Part shown: in pieces, positions 6,850 through 13,355 of the stretch | Layout of the letters: each line of letters starts with the position of its first letter | Numbering within the stretch: the first letter of the stretch is position 1 | NCBI GenBank assembly: GCA_964431365.1 | Contig: CAYSJJ010000073.1 | Location: forward strand, 1-19,011 | Length of the DNA stretch: 19,011 bases | From: Geomobilibacter sp964431365 | GTDB lineage: Bacteria > Desulfobacterota > Desulfuromonadia > Geobacterales > DSM-12255 | Direction of reading: 5' to 3' | Notes under the pieces: generated by a model | The model's database searches: none | The model's input: the letters and a program-made list of their open reading frames with translations, nothing else | Told to the model about the DNA's origin: nothing | Program-made: the position numbers and the translations under genes

Positions 6850-7257
6850 CAAATGTCTTGCCATGCAGCCCTCCAGCGTTCTCTGAACGCAATCACAAGA
6901 TCAGATCCAGGAAGCTGAACAACAAGGACGCGAGTCCCGAATGGCAAGTCCCGTCGCCGGTGGAGGAGCCTAACCGGCCATCCTGGGGGCCAGGAACAAT
7001 TGGAGACGGGAGACCGACAGTCGGTGATGCCTGGTAGGTCTGTGTTTCCTGTTCTTTGGCTGGAAATGAGTTGATTTTACTTCTTGTTTGTCGTATTTAC
7101 AGTATGTATGACAGCGTATAGGCGTTCTGTTGACGGTGTATATCCCCTGCACAGGGTTTGGAAGGGTTAGCTGCCAAGCTAGCCCTTTTTTCGTGTTCCG
7201 AATAGAAGAATTCCTATACCGCCATGCGCCCAAATTATACGACAGGAATCTCTCTTC
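6850..7257. other. 408-bp stretch with no convincing gene
   Basis: Neither strand carries an ORF with a plausible start and family. The minus-strand reading frame here is a shadow of the gene at 7258. The left part contains small perfect hairpins: TCCTGG-GGG-CCAGGA near 6980-6995 and ACCGA-CAG-TCGGT near 7012-7025. It also has several GGA trinucleotides. The right part holds an imperfect palindrome (7089-7113) and an intrinsic terminator (7164-7191). I could not match it to a riboswitch or known RNA family by eye. It may be a long 3' UTR of the DUF2721 gene, a small RNA gene, or decayed sequence. Confidence 0.5.
7164..7191 (+). terminator. Orphan intrinsic terminator
   Basis: A nine-pair stem, GGGTTAGCT (7164-7172) with AGCTAGCCC (7177-7185), one G-U pair, loop GCCA, then six T. 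It is 315 bp beyond the nearest upstream plus-strand stop codon, so the transcript it ends is unclear. It looks similar to the terminator after tRNA-Val. Confidence 0.88.
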
Positions 7258-7644
7258 ATGGATATCTACAAGCAGTTTGAACTGGAGACCGGCCTGAAGG
7301 TTCGCCTGATGGACCATAGCCGTAACTACTACGGAGACTTTTGGCATGTGCTCCTCGATGTCCGATGCGAGATTGAGGTCGCTCAAGTGGCGGCCGTTGA
7401 CCTCCTCAAGGATGTCGACACGTCCTCTCTTGCCGGCAAGACGCTCGTCTACCGAAGAACCCTCGAGAAGATGGGGGTCCCCTCGGAAGAGGTCGATGCT
7501 GTGCGGGAGCATCTCGCAGCCAATTTCGCCAGGCACTCACTGCCGTATCTTGCAACACCCGGTTTTGCCGAGAGGTATGTCCTGGCCGAACTGCGCAGGC
7601 GCCAGAAAAGATCAGCAACAGGTCTGATTCCACTCCACCAATGA
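7258..7644 (+). CDS. Conserved-looking hypothetical protein, coupled to rRNA methyltransferase
   Basis: A 128-residue soluble protein with no signal peptide or membrane segment. I do not recognise the family. The sequence is rich in charged and aromatic residues, with RNYYGDFWHVLLDVRCEIEV near residues 22-41 and a helical C-terminal half (EVDAVREHLAANFARHSLPYL). Codon choice is GC-rich at third positions like its neighbours, and an AGGAA box precedes the ATG, so it is very likely a real gene. Its stop overlaps the start of the RlmD-like gene as ATGA, implying coupled translation. A role linked to RNA modification or translation is a guess from context only. Confidence 0.75.
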   Translation: MDIYKQFELETGLKVRLMDHSRNYYGDFWHVLLDVRCEIEVAQVAAVDLLKDVDTSSLAGKTLVYRRTLEKMGVPSEEVDAVREHLAANFARHSLPYLATPGFAERYVLAELRRRQKRSATGLIPLHQ

Positions 7645-8954
7645 ATCCTACGGTACAGATCGATAAATTGACCTTCGGCGGTGAAGGTTTCGGCCAGTTG
7701 GACGGCAAGGCCTGCTTCGTACCACATACGGCTCCAGGTGACCTGGCCCGTATCCGTATCGTCCAGGAAAAGTCTTCTTACTGCCGCGGAGAACTGCTCG
7801 AACTCATCACTCCCTCCAGTGAACGTGTCACGCCACCCTGTCCGGTCTTTGGCCGTTGTGGCGGATGTGACTGGCAGTTTCTCCCCTACGACCGGCAACT
7901 CTGGTGGAAGGGTGAAATATTTGCCGATCTCCTGTGGCGAAACGCCAGGATCGGACGCGACGCGATCCTCCCCATTGTGCCGGCTGCAGATGCTTATGGA
8001 TATCGTTCCCGCATTCAGCTTAAAGTGCGATATGTGGGGGGAGTCCACCAGATCGGCTTCTATCGATCCGGGACGCACTATGTCATCAATATTCCCGACC
8101 ATTGCCCCCTGGCATCTCCGTCCCTCAACCTGGCTCTGCCGGAAGTCAGGGAGCTGTTGGCAATGATGCCGGAACCGGACAAGATTCCGCAAGTTGACCT
8201 TGTATCAGGAGAGAACGGGCGGGTCGTGGCGACGATACATTATATCGGGTCCAGGCCCGCTGATCTGCGTCGCTCGATAGTTGAGCTGTTCCCCTCGCTT
8301 GCCAACCTTCATGGCATCCTCGTGCAGAGCGGGCGTAAGCTTACCCTTGAAACGGTCTGCGGGGAGAATTCGTTGACGTATCAGGTGGGTGGCGCCGAAG
8401 ACGAACTGTCGCTTGCCTTTTCAGCAGGTGGTTTTTCCCAGGTGAACTACGCCGTCAATCGGCGCCTGGTTGCTTTGTGCCTGGATGAGGCGGATGCCGA
8501 TGGCGATGTGAACGTTCTGGATTTGTACTGCGGCAATGGTAATTTCTCTATCCCGCTGGCCGGAAGGTGCGGCCAGTTGCTCGGGATTGAAGACAACCCG
8601 GTCTCTGTGCGGGACGCGGAACGTAATGCCGCACGATTTGGCCTGGATGCTGGCCTCTTCCGCCAAGCTGACGCCGTGTCTGCTGTGCATGGTCTCCTTG
8701 CGCAGGGGGGGCGATTTGATCTGGTCGTACTTGATCCACCCAGAGGCGGGGCACGGGAGCTTATGCATCTCCTTCCCGGGTTGCGGCCGGCGACAATTGT
8801 CTATATTTCCTGCGATCCATCAACCTTGGCCCGAGACTTGGCCATACTCCAGAAGCATGACTACTCGGTGACCAAGTCCAGGGCCGTGGACATGTTTCCC
8901 CAAACCTATCATATGGAGAGCATAACGGTTCTCAAATCCCGTACAGCACATTAA
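7641..8954 (+). CDS. rlmD: 23S rRNA (uracil-5-)-methyltransferase, TrmA/RumA family
   Basis: A 437-residue RNA m5U methyltransferase that uses SAM to methylate a uridine, most likely U1939 of 23S rRNA. A TRAM RNA-binding domain covers about residues 1-57. The [4Fe-4S] ligands are C67, C73 and C76 (CPVFGRCGGC), with a fourth at C155 (DHCPLAS), as in E. coli RumA. SAM motif I is LDLYCGNGNFSIPLA. The catalytic nucleophile is C391 in VYISCDPSTLARDL, and the base is the Glu of the C-terminal HMESITVL motif. Length and domains are complete. The Cys cluster separates it from TrmA (tRNA) enzymes, which lack it. RlmC/RlmCD specificity cannot be excluded from sequence alone. Translation is coupled to the preceding small gene. 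Confidence 0.85.
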   Translation: MNPTVQIDKLTFGGEGFGQLDGKACFVPHTAPGDLARIRIVQEKSSYCRGELLELITPSSERVTPPCPVFGRCGGCDWQFLPYDRQLWWKGEIFADLLWRNARIGRDAILPIVPAADAYGYRSRIQLKVRYVGGVHQIGFYRSGTHYVINIPDHCPLASPSLNLALPEVRELLAMMPEPDKIPQVDLVSGENGRVVATIHYIGSRPADLRRSIVELFPSLANLHGILVQSGRKLTLETVCGENSLTYQVGGAEDELSLAFSAGGFSQVNYAVNRRLVALCLDEADADGDVNVLDLYCGNGNFSIPLAGRCGQLLGIEDNPVSVRDAERNAARFGLDAGLFRQADAVSAVHGLLAQGGRFDLVVLDPPRGGARELMHLLPGLRPATIVYISCDPSTLARDLAILQKHDYSVTKSRAVDMFPQTYHMESITVLKSRTAH

Positions 8955-8972
8955 CGCATTGAAGGAGGCATC

Positions 8973-9995
8973 ATGTTTTTCAGGAAGCTATTTGGCAAAG
9001 ATCACAATTGGTACAAGCAGAGGGGCGATGAATATTTGGCCGACGGGCGTTTTGCCGACGCGCGTCATGCCTATGAGGACGCCATGGAGAGATTGCCCGC
9101 TGGGACAGCTGGGGACGATCTGCGTGCCACCTTACGTGCACGATTGGCTGAAGCGGGCAACGGTCTCGCCGAGATGAACATCGCGGAAGCACGGCTCTAT
9201 CATAACCAAAACAACCCGGAAAAATCCCGTGAGTATCTGGAGTTAGCCCTCCAGTTGGCAGAAGACGGAGGGGTCAGGGAAAAGGCTGAAAATTTAATGA
9301 AGGAGGTCGGTTCTCCCCCTGTCGTTTCCCACGAAAAAAAGGAACACGGACACCATGGCTGTAGTAGCTGTCATTCAACGTCATGTCATGATTTGCCTGA
9401 TAATTTAGATGAATCGCTTTCCCAGGAAGACCGTTTCCACATCATCACACAGACCCTGCCGGGTGATCTCCCGGATCGTTATGCGTCGATGGGCGAGAAA
9501 TTTGCATATGGCTATCTGGCTTTGCACGAAGGTAATCTGGATTCCGCATATCAGGTATTTGCGGAGCTCGCCGCATCCAGAGAGCGGGATGATATCATCC
9601 TGTATGAGCTCGGCGCTTTAACGTTCAGCAGGGGGAATATCGGTGAGGCAGAGCGGCTCTTCAGGGCGTCCAAGGAGGCCAACTCCTCGAACCCGTTGTC
9701 CCGTCTTGGCCTTACACAACTCCTCATCTTCTCCAAGCGTCTGGATGAGGCGATGGTTGAACTGGAGATGATGGTCGAACATGGCTTGCTGGCCAACGAA
9801 GCGCAGGTCATGATCGGTGATGTATGGGCGCTCAAGGGTGAGGATGGGGCGGCAATTGACCATTTTGCCAAGCTTCTTGAGAATAAGGCTTACCAGAAGA
9901 TTGCTGCCGAGCGGCTCGTTCCCCTGCTCGTGCAGCAGGGACGAGATACCGAGGCACAGTTCCTTGCCAAGCAATACCTCAAAGGGTGCTGTTGA
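8973..9995 (+). CDS. TPR protein with a His/Cys cluster (CSSCH)
   Basis: A 340-residue cytoplasmic-looking protein (no signal peptide) behind an AAGGAGG box. An N-terminal TPR-like region (about 10-110, with GDEYLADGRFADARHAYEDA and NPEKSREYLELALQLA) and a C-terminal set of TPRs (about 165-335, e.g. GNLDSAYQVFAELA, GNIGEAERLFRASK) flank a short insert at about 117-140. The insert has H-x-x-x-x-HGHHG followed by C130-S-S-C133-H134 and C138-H139. CSSCH fits the c-type haem motif CxxCH, but without export a haem is unlikely, so a metal site is more probable. The protein ends in Cys-Cys. Function is unknown; TPRs suggest a scaffold or regulatory partner. It lies 18 bp after the RlmD-like gene and may be co-transcribed. 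The sequence A-AAA-AAG (9335-9341) is in slippery phase. Confidence 0.75.
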   Translation: MFFRKLFGKDHNWYKQRGDEYLADGRFADARHAYEDAMERLPAGTAGDDLRATLRARLAEAGNGLAEMNIAEARLYHNQNNPEKSREYLELALQLAEDGGVREKAENLMKEVGSPPVVSHEKKEHGHHGCSSCHSTSCHDLPDNLDESLSQEDRFHIITQTLPGDLPDRYASMGEKFAYGYLALHEGNLDSAYQVFAELAASRERDDIILYELGALTFSRGNIGEAERLFRASKEANSSNPLSRLGLTQLLIFSKRLDEAMVELEMMVEHGLLANEAQVMIGDVWALKGEDGAAIDHFAKLLENKAYQKIAAERLVPLLVQQGRDTEAQFLAKQYLKGCC

Positions 9996-10040
9996 CACCC
10001 TTTACATCATAACGCCGCGATGCCGGGGGAGGAAAAACGT

Positions 10041-10319
10041 ATGAACAAGTCGGAATTGATCGAGGCGCTGGCAGCCAGGAAAGGGCTTTCCTACAAGAAG
10101 GCCGAGGAGATCATCAATACGATCTTCGATTCGATGACAGAAGCAATGCTTGCCGGGGAACGCATTGAGATTCGTGGGTTTGGAAGTTTTGTCGTCAATG
10201 AATACAAAGCGTACACCGGCAGGAACCCGAAGACCGGCGAGGCAATCCCGGTGAAGCCGAAGAAACTCCCATTTTTCAAGGTAGGGAAGGAGCTGAAAGA
10301 GCGCGTTGCAGGGGAATAA
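10041..10319 (+). CDS. ihfB: Integration host factor / HU family DNA-binding protein
   Basis: A 92-residue DNA-bending nucleoid protein. It begins MNKSELIEALAARKG (family: M-x-K-x-E-L-I). The beta-strand arm region has GERIEIRGFGSF, and the minor-groove-intercalating proline lies in GRNPKTG, followed by PFFKVGKELKERV. The GERIEIRGFGSF form resembles the IHF beta subunit more than HU. In proteobacteria IHF-beta works as a heterodimer with IHF-alpha, not seen in the window. I choose ATG 10041 over the upstream in-frame codon at 10020 because GGGGGAGG lies just before it and homologs start here. The gene is intact. The OmpA-type gene follows after 45 bp. HU-type homodimer function remains possible. 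Confidence 0.88.
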   Translation: MNKSELIEALAARKGLSYKKAEEIINTIFDSMTEAMLAGERIEIRGFGSFVVNEYKAYTGRNPKTGEAIPVKPKKLPFFKVGKELKERVAGE

Positions 10320-10364
10320 AGGCGTTGCATCACCAGCTGTTTTTGGGATACATTTGAAAACCCC

Positions 10365-11945
10365 ATGAACAAACCCATCCTCACGTCAGCTCTGCTCATC
10401 CTGTTTGCAGGAACCGCCCTGGCCAATCCGACCCAATTCGGTGGTACAGGGCTCATGTCTGTCCCTTCGGCAGATACCCTCGACGCAGGCAATATCTGCA
10501 TCGGTTTATGGGGAAATGCCTGTAGTGGCCCGAGCGGCTCATCGGTTATCGTACCAGCCACCCTGACTCTCGGGTTGGGTGCTTATTGGGAGGCCTACGG
10601 GACCTACCCGAATATCCTCCTCAACAGCCAGGAATCGCGGTCCGGAAGAGGTACGGCCGACATTGGGTCCAAAATCCGGCTTTACGGCAAACGGAAAGAC
10701 AATTTCAAGTTGTCCGGTGACGTTTATCTCAGTCGGGCCATCTCCGATGATTTGCGGATCAACGGGACGACTGATGTCGGCGGACGGTTCATTGCTTCCT
10801 ATCGGGCCGACCAACTTGCCGGCCATGTTTACGGCGGCTACCTCTCGCTCGGCGACAATCCTGAACGAACAAAATCTTTCGAAATCCCCTACGGTTTTGG
10901 CTTCGAATATAACCCCGGCCAGCGATCCAAGGTCACTGTCGAGCTTACCGGCAGAGACGTCAAGGATTTCTCCGGCTCTCCCGTTGAGGTATCCTCGGGG
11001 TTTCGCTATTACCTTTCCCCGCATTTGACGTTGAATTTTGCAGCCGGGGCCGGCATCAACCAGGCTGCGCCGGACTGGCGTATACTTTTCGGCATCAGCA
11101 CCTGCCAGGGAATTGGCAGTTATATCAAGCCGATCCCCCGCATTCAGGCGCAGGAGGAAGGCCCTGAAAAGAAAAAGGATGTAATCAAGCAGGTAAGGGT
11201 ACTGCCCATAACGCCGCTTCTCGTCAAGGCCCCTGCCGCTCCGGCAACAATGAGTAAATTTGAGGTTCCGGTCGACCCAGATCGTGAAGAGATCGTCATC
11301 AAGCCGTATGGCCAGATATTGGTTCAACAGCAGCCCACCTCAACCCCGGCGACCCCCGTTGCCTTGCCTCCCAACATTCTACTCGAACAAGTCGATGAGC
11401 CTACGGACAACCTTGAGGAAGCGGTTCGTCCGGCCGAACGGAGGCCCGACCGCGAGAGTATGGCGATGGAATACACCATCAACAGGATCACCGGTACGAC
11501 CCCAACCTATGGTGTCGGCGTCAACCAGGAAGCAGGGCGTACTGAGCCTGTCAAATGGACGAAATCCAAAGATACCGTGACGGTGTATAAGAAGTTCCGT
11601 CTCCCCGACACGATTTTCGAATTCGGTCAGAGCGAACTGTCGCCGGAAGTCAAGAAGGCCCTGGCAGAGATCGGTGAAATTATTCGTAAGGATTCCAAGT
11701 GGTCCTATTTGCGGGTAGACGGACATACTGATAGTATTGGTTCTGTAAGGTACAATCTCGATCTTTCGTTGAAGCGTGCCATTGCCGTTGCCAATTACCT
11801 CATTACACGCGAAGGGGTTGATCCTGAGCGAATATTCGTGAAAGGGATGGGCAAGTCGGTACCGATATCCGATAACCGTACCGATGATGGCCGACGTCAA
11901 AATCGTCGTTTTGAGATACTGTTCCTTGTGGATAAGGGCAAATGA
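10365..11945 (+). CDS. OmpA-family outer-membrane protein with beta-barrel and peptidoglycan-binding domain
   Basis: A 526-residue exported protein. A signal peptide (MNKPILTSALLILFAGTALA) is cut before NPTQFGG. Residues about 22-250 look like an outer-membrane beta-barrel: alternating aromatic/glycine strands, opening with TQFGGTGLMSVPSADT. A proline-rich linker (about 260-395) follows, then an OmpA/Pal/MotB-like domain (about 415-526) with FEFGQSELSP, the peptidoglycan-binding DGHTDSIG motif and LSLKRAIAVANYL, closing with the usual GRRQNRRFE. It should anchor the outer membrane to the cell wall. There is no clear ribosome-binding site before the ATG, which is unusual among the genes here. 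It overlaps the next gene by ATGA and appears to head a gene set for envelope proteins. Confidence 0.85.
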   Translation: MNKPILTSALLILFAGTALANPTQFGGTGLMSVPSADTLDAGNICIGLWGNACSGPSGSSVIVPATLTLGLGAYWEAYGTYPNILLNSQESRSGRGTADIGSKIRLYGKRKDNFKLSGDVYLSRAISDDLRINGTTDVGGRFIASYRADQLAGHVYGGYLSLGDNPERTKSFEIPYGFGFEYNPGQRSKVTVELTGRDVKDFSGSPVEVSSGFRYYLSPHLTLNFAAGAGINQAAPDWRILFGISTCQGIGSYIKPIPRIQAQEEGPEKKKDVIKQVRVLPITPLLVKAPAAPATMSKFEVPVDPDREEIVIKPYGQILVQQQPTSTPATPVALPPNILLEQVDEPTDNLEEAVRPAERRPDRESMAMEYTINRITGTTPTYGVGVNQEAGRTEPVKWTKSKDTVTVYKKFRLPDTIFEFGQSELSPEVKKALAEIGEIIRKDSKWSYLRVDGHTDSIGSVRYNLDLSLKRAIAVANYLITREGVDPERIFVKGMGKSVPISDNRTDDGRRQNRRFEILFLVDKGK

Positions 11946-12655
11946 GAATTTTACCGTTGCGAGTGGTTATTGTGTTGACCCTGACGGTCATGGCTGTCTC
12001 CTCCATGGCTGCAGAGACGAAGGTTGTGGGCGAGCGTCGTGGAGGGGTGAACCTGGCAGGCGACTCGATTGGTCAGGACAACAAAGCCAAGAAGCAGGTT
12101 ATTTCTCTCGTTGAATCGATTCTCAAGGAGCGCGCTGATGCGTTGGTCATGATTGAAGGGGATGTGGCAACGGAAAAGAATCCGGAGGAGTATGTCAGTA
12201 AGTCATTGACGTTGGCCAAAGAGGTTGAGTTGTTCCTGCACGACTCCCTCAAGTCGCCGCCGGATGTCATAATTGCCTGCAGGAAGTTGAAGCCCGGTCC
12301 CGTTCGCGAAAACAGCGTCAAGTTCTCGGTAATGCCCGCATCGTTCAAGGCCGAGAGATTCGGCGAGAAGCGGAGCGTCAAGTGGGTCGTGGTTGAAAAG
12401 GGCGAAAGCTTCGAAGTTACCGAGTATGCGGAACCCCTTTCGGGAGCCAGCCAGATGGCGGAACCGTTGTACATCGATCCGCAACTGGAAAGAAAGCTGG
12501 TTCAGCAACGACAAGCAACGCAACGTGCAGTAGTCGAGCAGTCGCGTAAGGCTGATGACCTGGTGGCTCGGTCCAAGGCAAAGGCGGCTGAGAAGGCGCG
12601 AAAGCTGGAGCGGGCGACCAAGGTCCTGGCTCCATTGCCGTCCGAGTATCGGTAA
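11942..12655 (+). CDS. Exported protein of unknown function
   Basis: A 237-residue protein with a signal peptide (about residues 1-23, cleavage likely after SSMA before AETK). The mature part has a helical segment (KKQVISLVESILKERADALVMIEGD), a beta-rich middle (VKFSVMPASFKAERFGEKR, VKWVVVEKGESFEV), and a basic, Ala/Lys-rich coiled-coil-like tail (about 185-228). I do not recognise the family. Its ATG overlaps the stop of the OmpA-type gene, and a lipoprotein gene follows about 40 bp later, so it probably works in the periplasm with these two envelope proteins. The functional link is inferred only from position. Confidence 0.72.
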   Translation: MRILPLRVVIVLTLTVMAVSSMAAETKVVGERRGGVNLAGDSIGQDNKAKKQVISLVESILKERADALVMIEGDVATEKNPEEYVSKSLTLAKEVELFLHDSLKSPPDVIIACRKLKPGPVRENSVKFSVMPASFKAERFGEKRSVKWVVVEKGESFEVTEYAEPLSGASQMAEPLYIDPQLERKLVQQRQATQRAVVEQSRKADDLVARSKAKAAEKARKLERATKVLAPLPSEYR

Positions 12656-12695
12656 TCGATCAGGTTCTATTCCACACTATCTGGAGACGATACCT

Positions 12696-13337
12696 ATGAT
12701 GAGGCAGGTAGTAGTCGGCATCATGCTGTCAGCCCTTTTTCTGTCGGGCTGTGCCATAAAGGTCGTGCCCGAAGCGATCGAGAGCGGTGTGGTTGATCCC
12801 TCCCGGAATTCGTTGACGGTAACCAGGGACTCCGTCAAGATATCCGCCCTTACGGCTTCGCCAGATATGGCGGACGACAAACTTGAAGCTGGCGTTGCAG
12901 CATTCAGTCTGGAGATAGAGAACCAGGGAAGTGCAGAAATATCGTTTGACAACGATTCTTTTATACTTCTGGACAATACCGGCCGTCAGTATTTCGCCCT
13001 GACACCTGAAAAGTTGAGGGAAATGCTGGCCAAAGATCTCTACTACCTGATCCCTTACCCCTATGTCGGCTTCTACTACCTTGAGGATTATGAGAAGGCC
13101 TCATTCAGGAATGAGCGAAGCTCAAACGTCCCCTATTATTATGAAGCTTACCCGCAGGATATCTACACCAAGGCGTTGAACGCCGGTACGATTATTCCCG
13201 GAGCAAAAGTCAGCGGCTTGGTGTACTTCCATATCGACCTGGCAGACGTAAAGGGTGTGAAGTTGTACGTGTATAAAAAGGGGAGTTCCAGGTCCAACCA
13301 GCCGGACTTCATCTTTCCGTTCCGGATCGTCAAATAA
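12696..13337 (+). CDS. Putative lipoprotein
   Basis: A 213-residue protein with a type II signal peptide: MMRQVVVGIMLSALFLSGC, lipobox LSGC, with C19 as the lipidated residue. The mature part contains an extracellular-type beta-sandwich-like stretch, AAFSLEIENQGSAEISFDNDSF followed by LLDNTGRQYF, reminiscent of DUF4352-like domains. An aromatic stretch (YYLIPYPYVGFYYLEDYE) and GLVYFHIDLADVKGVKLYV follow. The frame is open upstream to 12555, but that part overlaps the preceding gene and has no lipoprotein signal. The start at 12696 (or the next codon, 12699) sits behind GGAGA. It should be anchored in the outer or inner membrane. The specific function is unknown. Confidence 0.78.
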   Translation: MMRQVVVGIMLSALFLSGCAIKVVPEAIESGVVDPSRNSLTVTRDSVKISALTASPDMADDKLEAGVAAFSLEIENQGSAEISFDNDSFILLDNTGRQYFALTPEKLREMLAKDLYYLIPYPYVGFYYLEDYEKASFRNERSSNVPYYYEAYPQDIYTKALNAGTIIPGAKVSGLVYFHIDLADVKGVKLYVYKKGSSRSNQPDFIFPFRIVK

Positions 13338-13355
13338 CCAAGGGGTACATGCTCC

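Noticed and set aside
6901..7030. Riboswitch (GEMM, cobalamin or glycine type) in the gene-free stretch
   Set aside because: Short resemblances such as GGACGC and GGGAGAC are present, but the conserved cores of these classes are missing.
8705..8711. G7 run in the rRNA methyltransferase gene as a phase-variation tract
   Set aside because: Similar runs occur in several housekeeping genes here (for example 13385-13391), so G7 seems ordinary for this genome.
9360..9374. c-type cytochrome call for the CSSCH-containing protein
   Set aside because: There is no signal peptide and the protein is TPR-rich; a single CxxCH is not enough without export.
9992..9997. TTGACA as a -35 box for the ihfB-like gene
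   Set aside because: No -10 sequence lies at 16-18 bases; the nearest candidate, CATAAC, is only 10 bases away.
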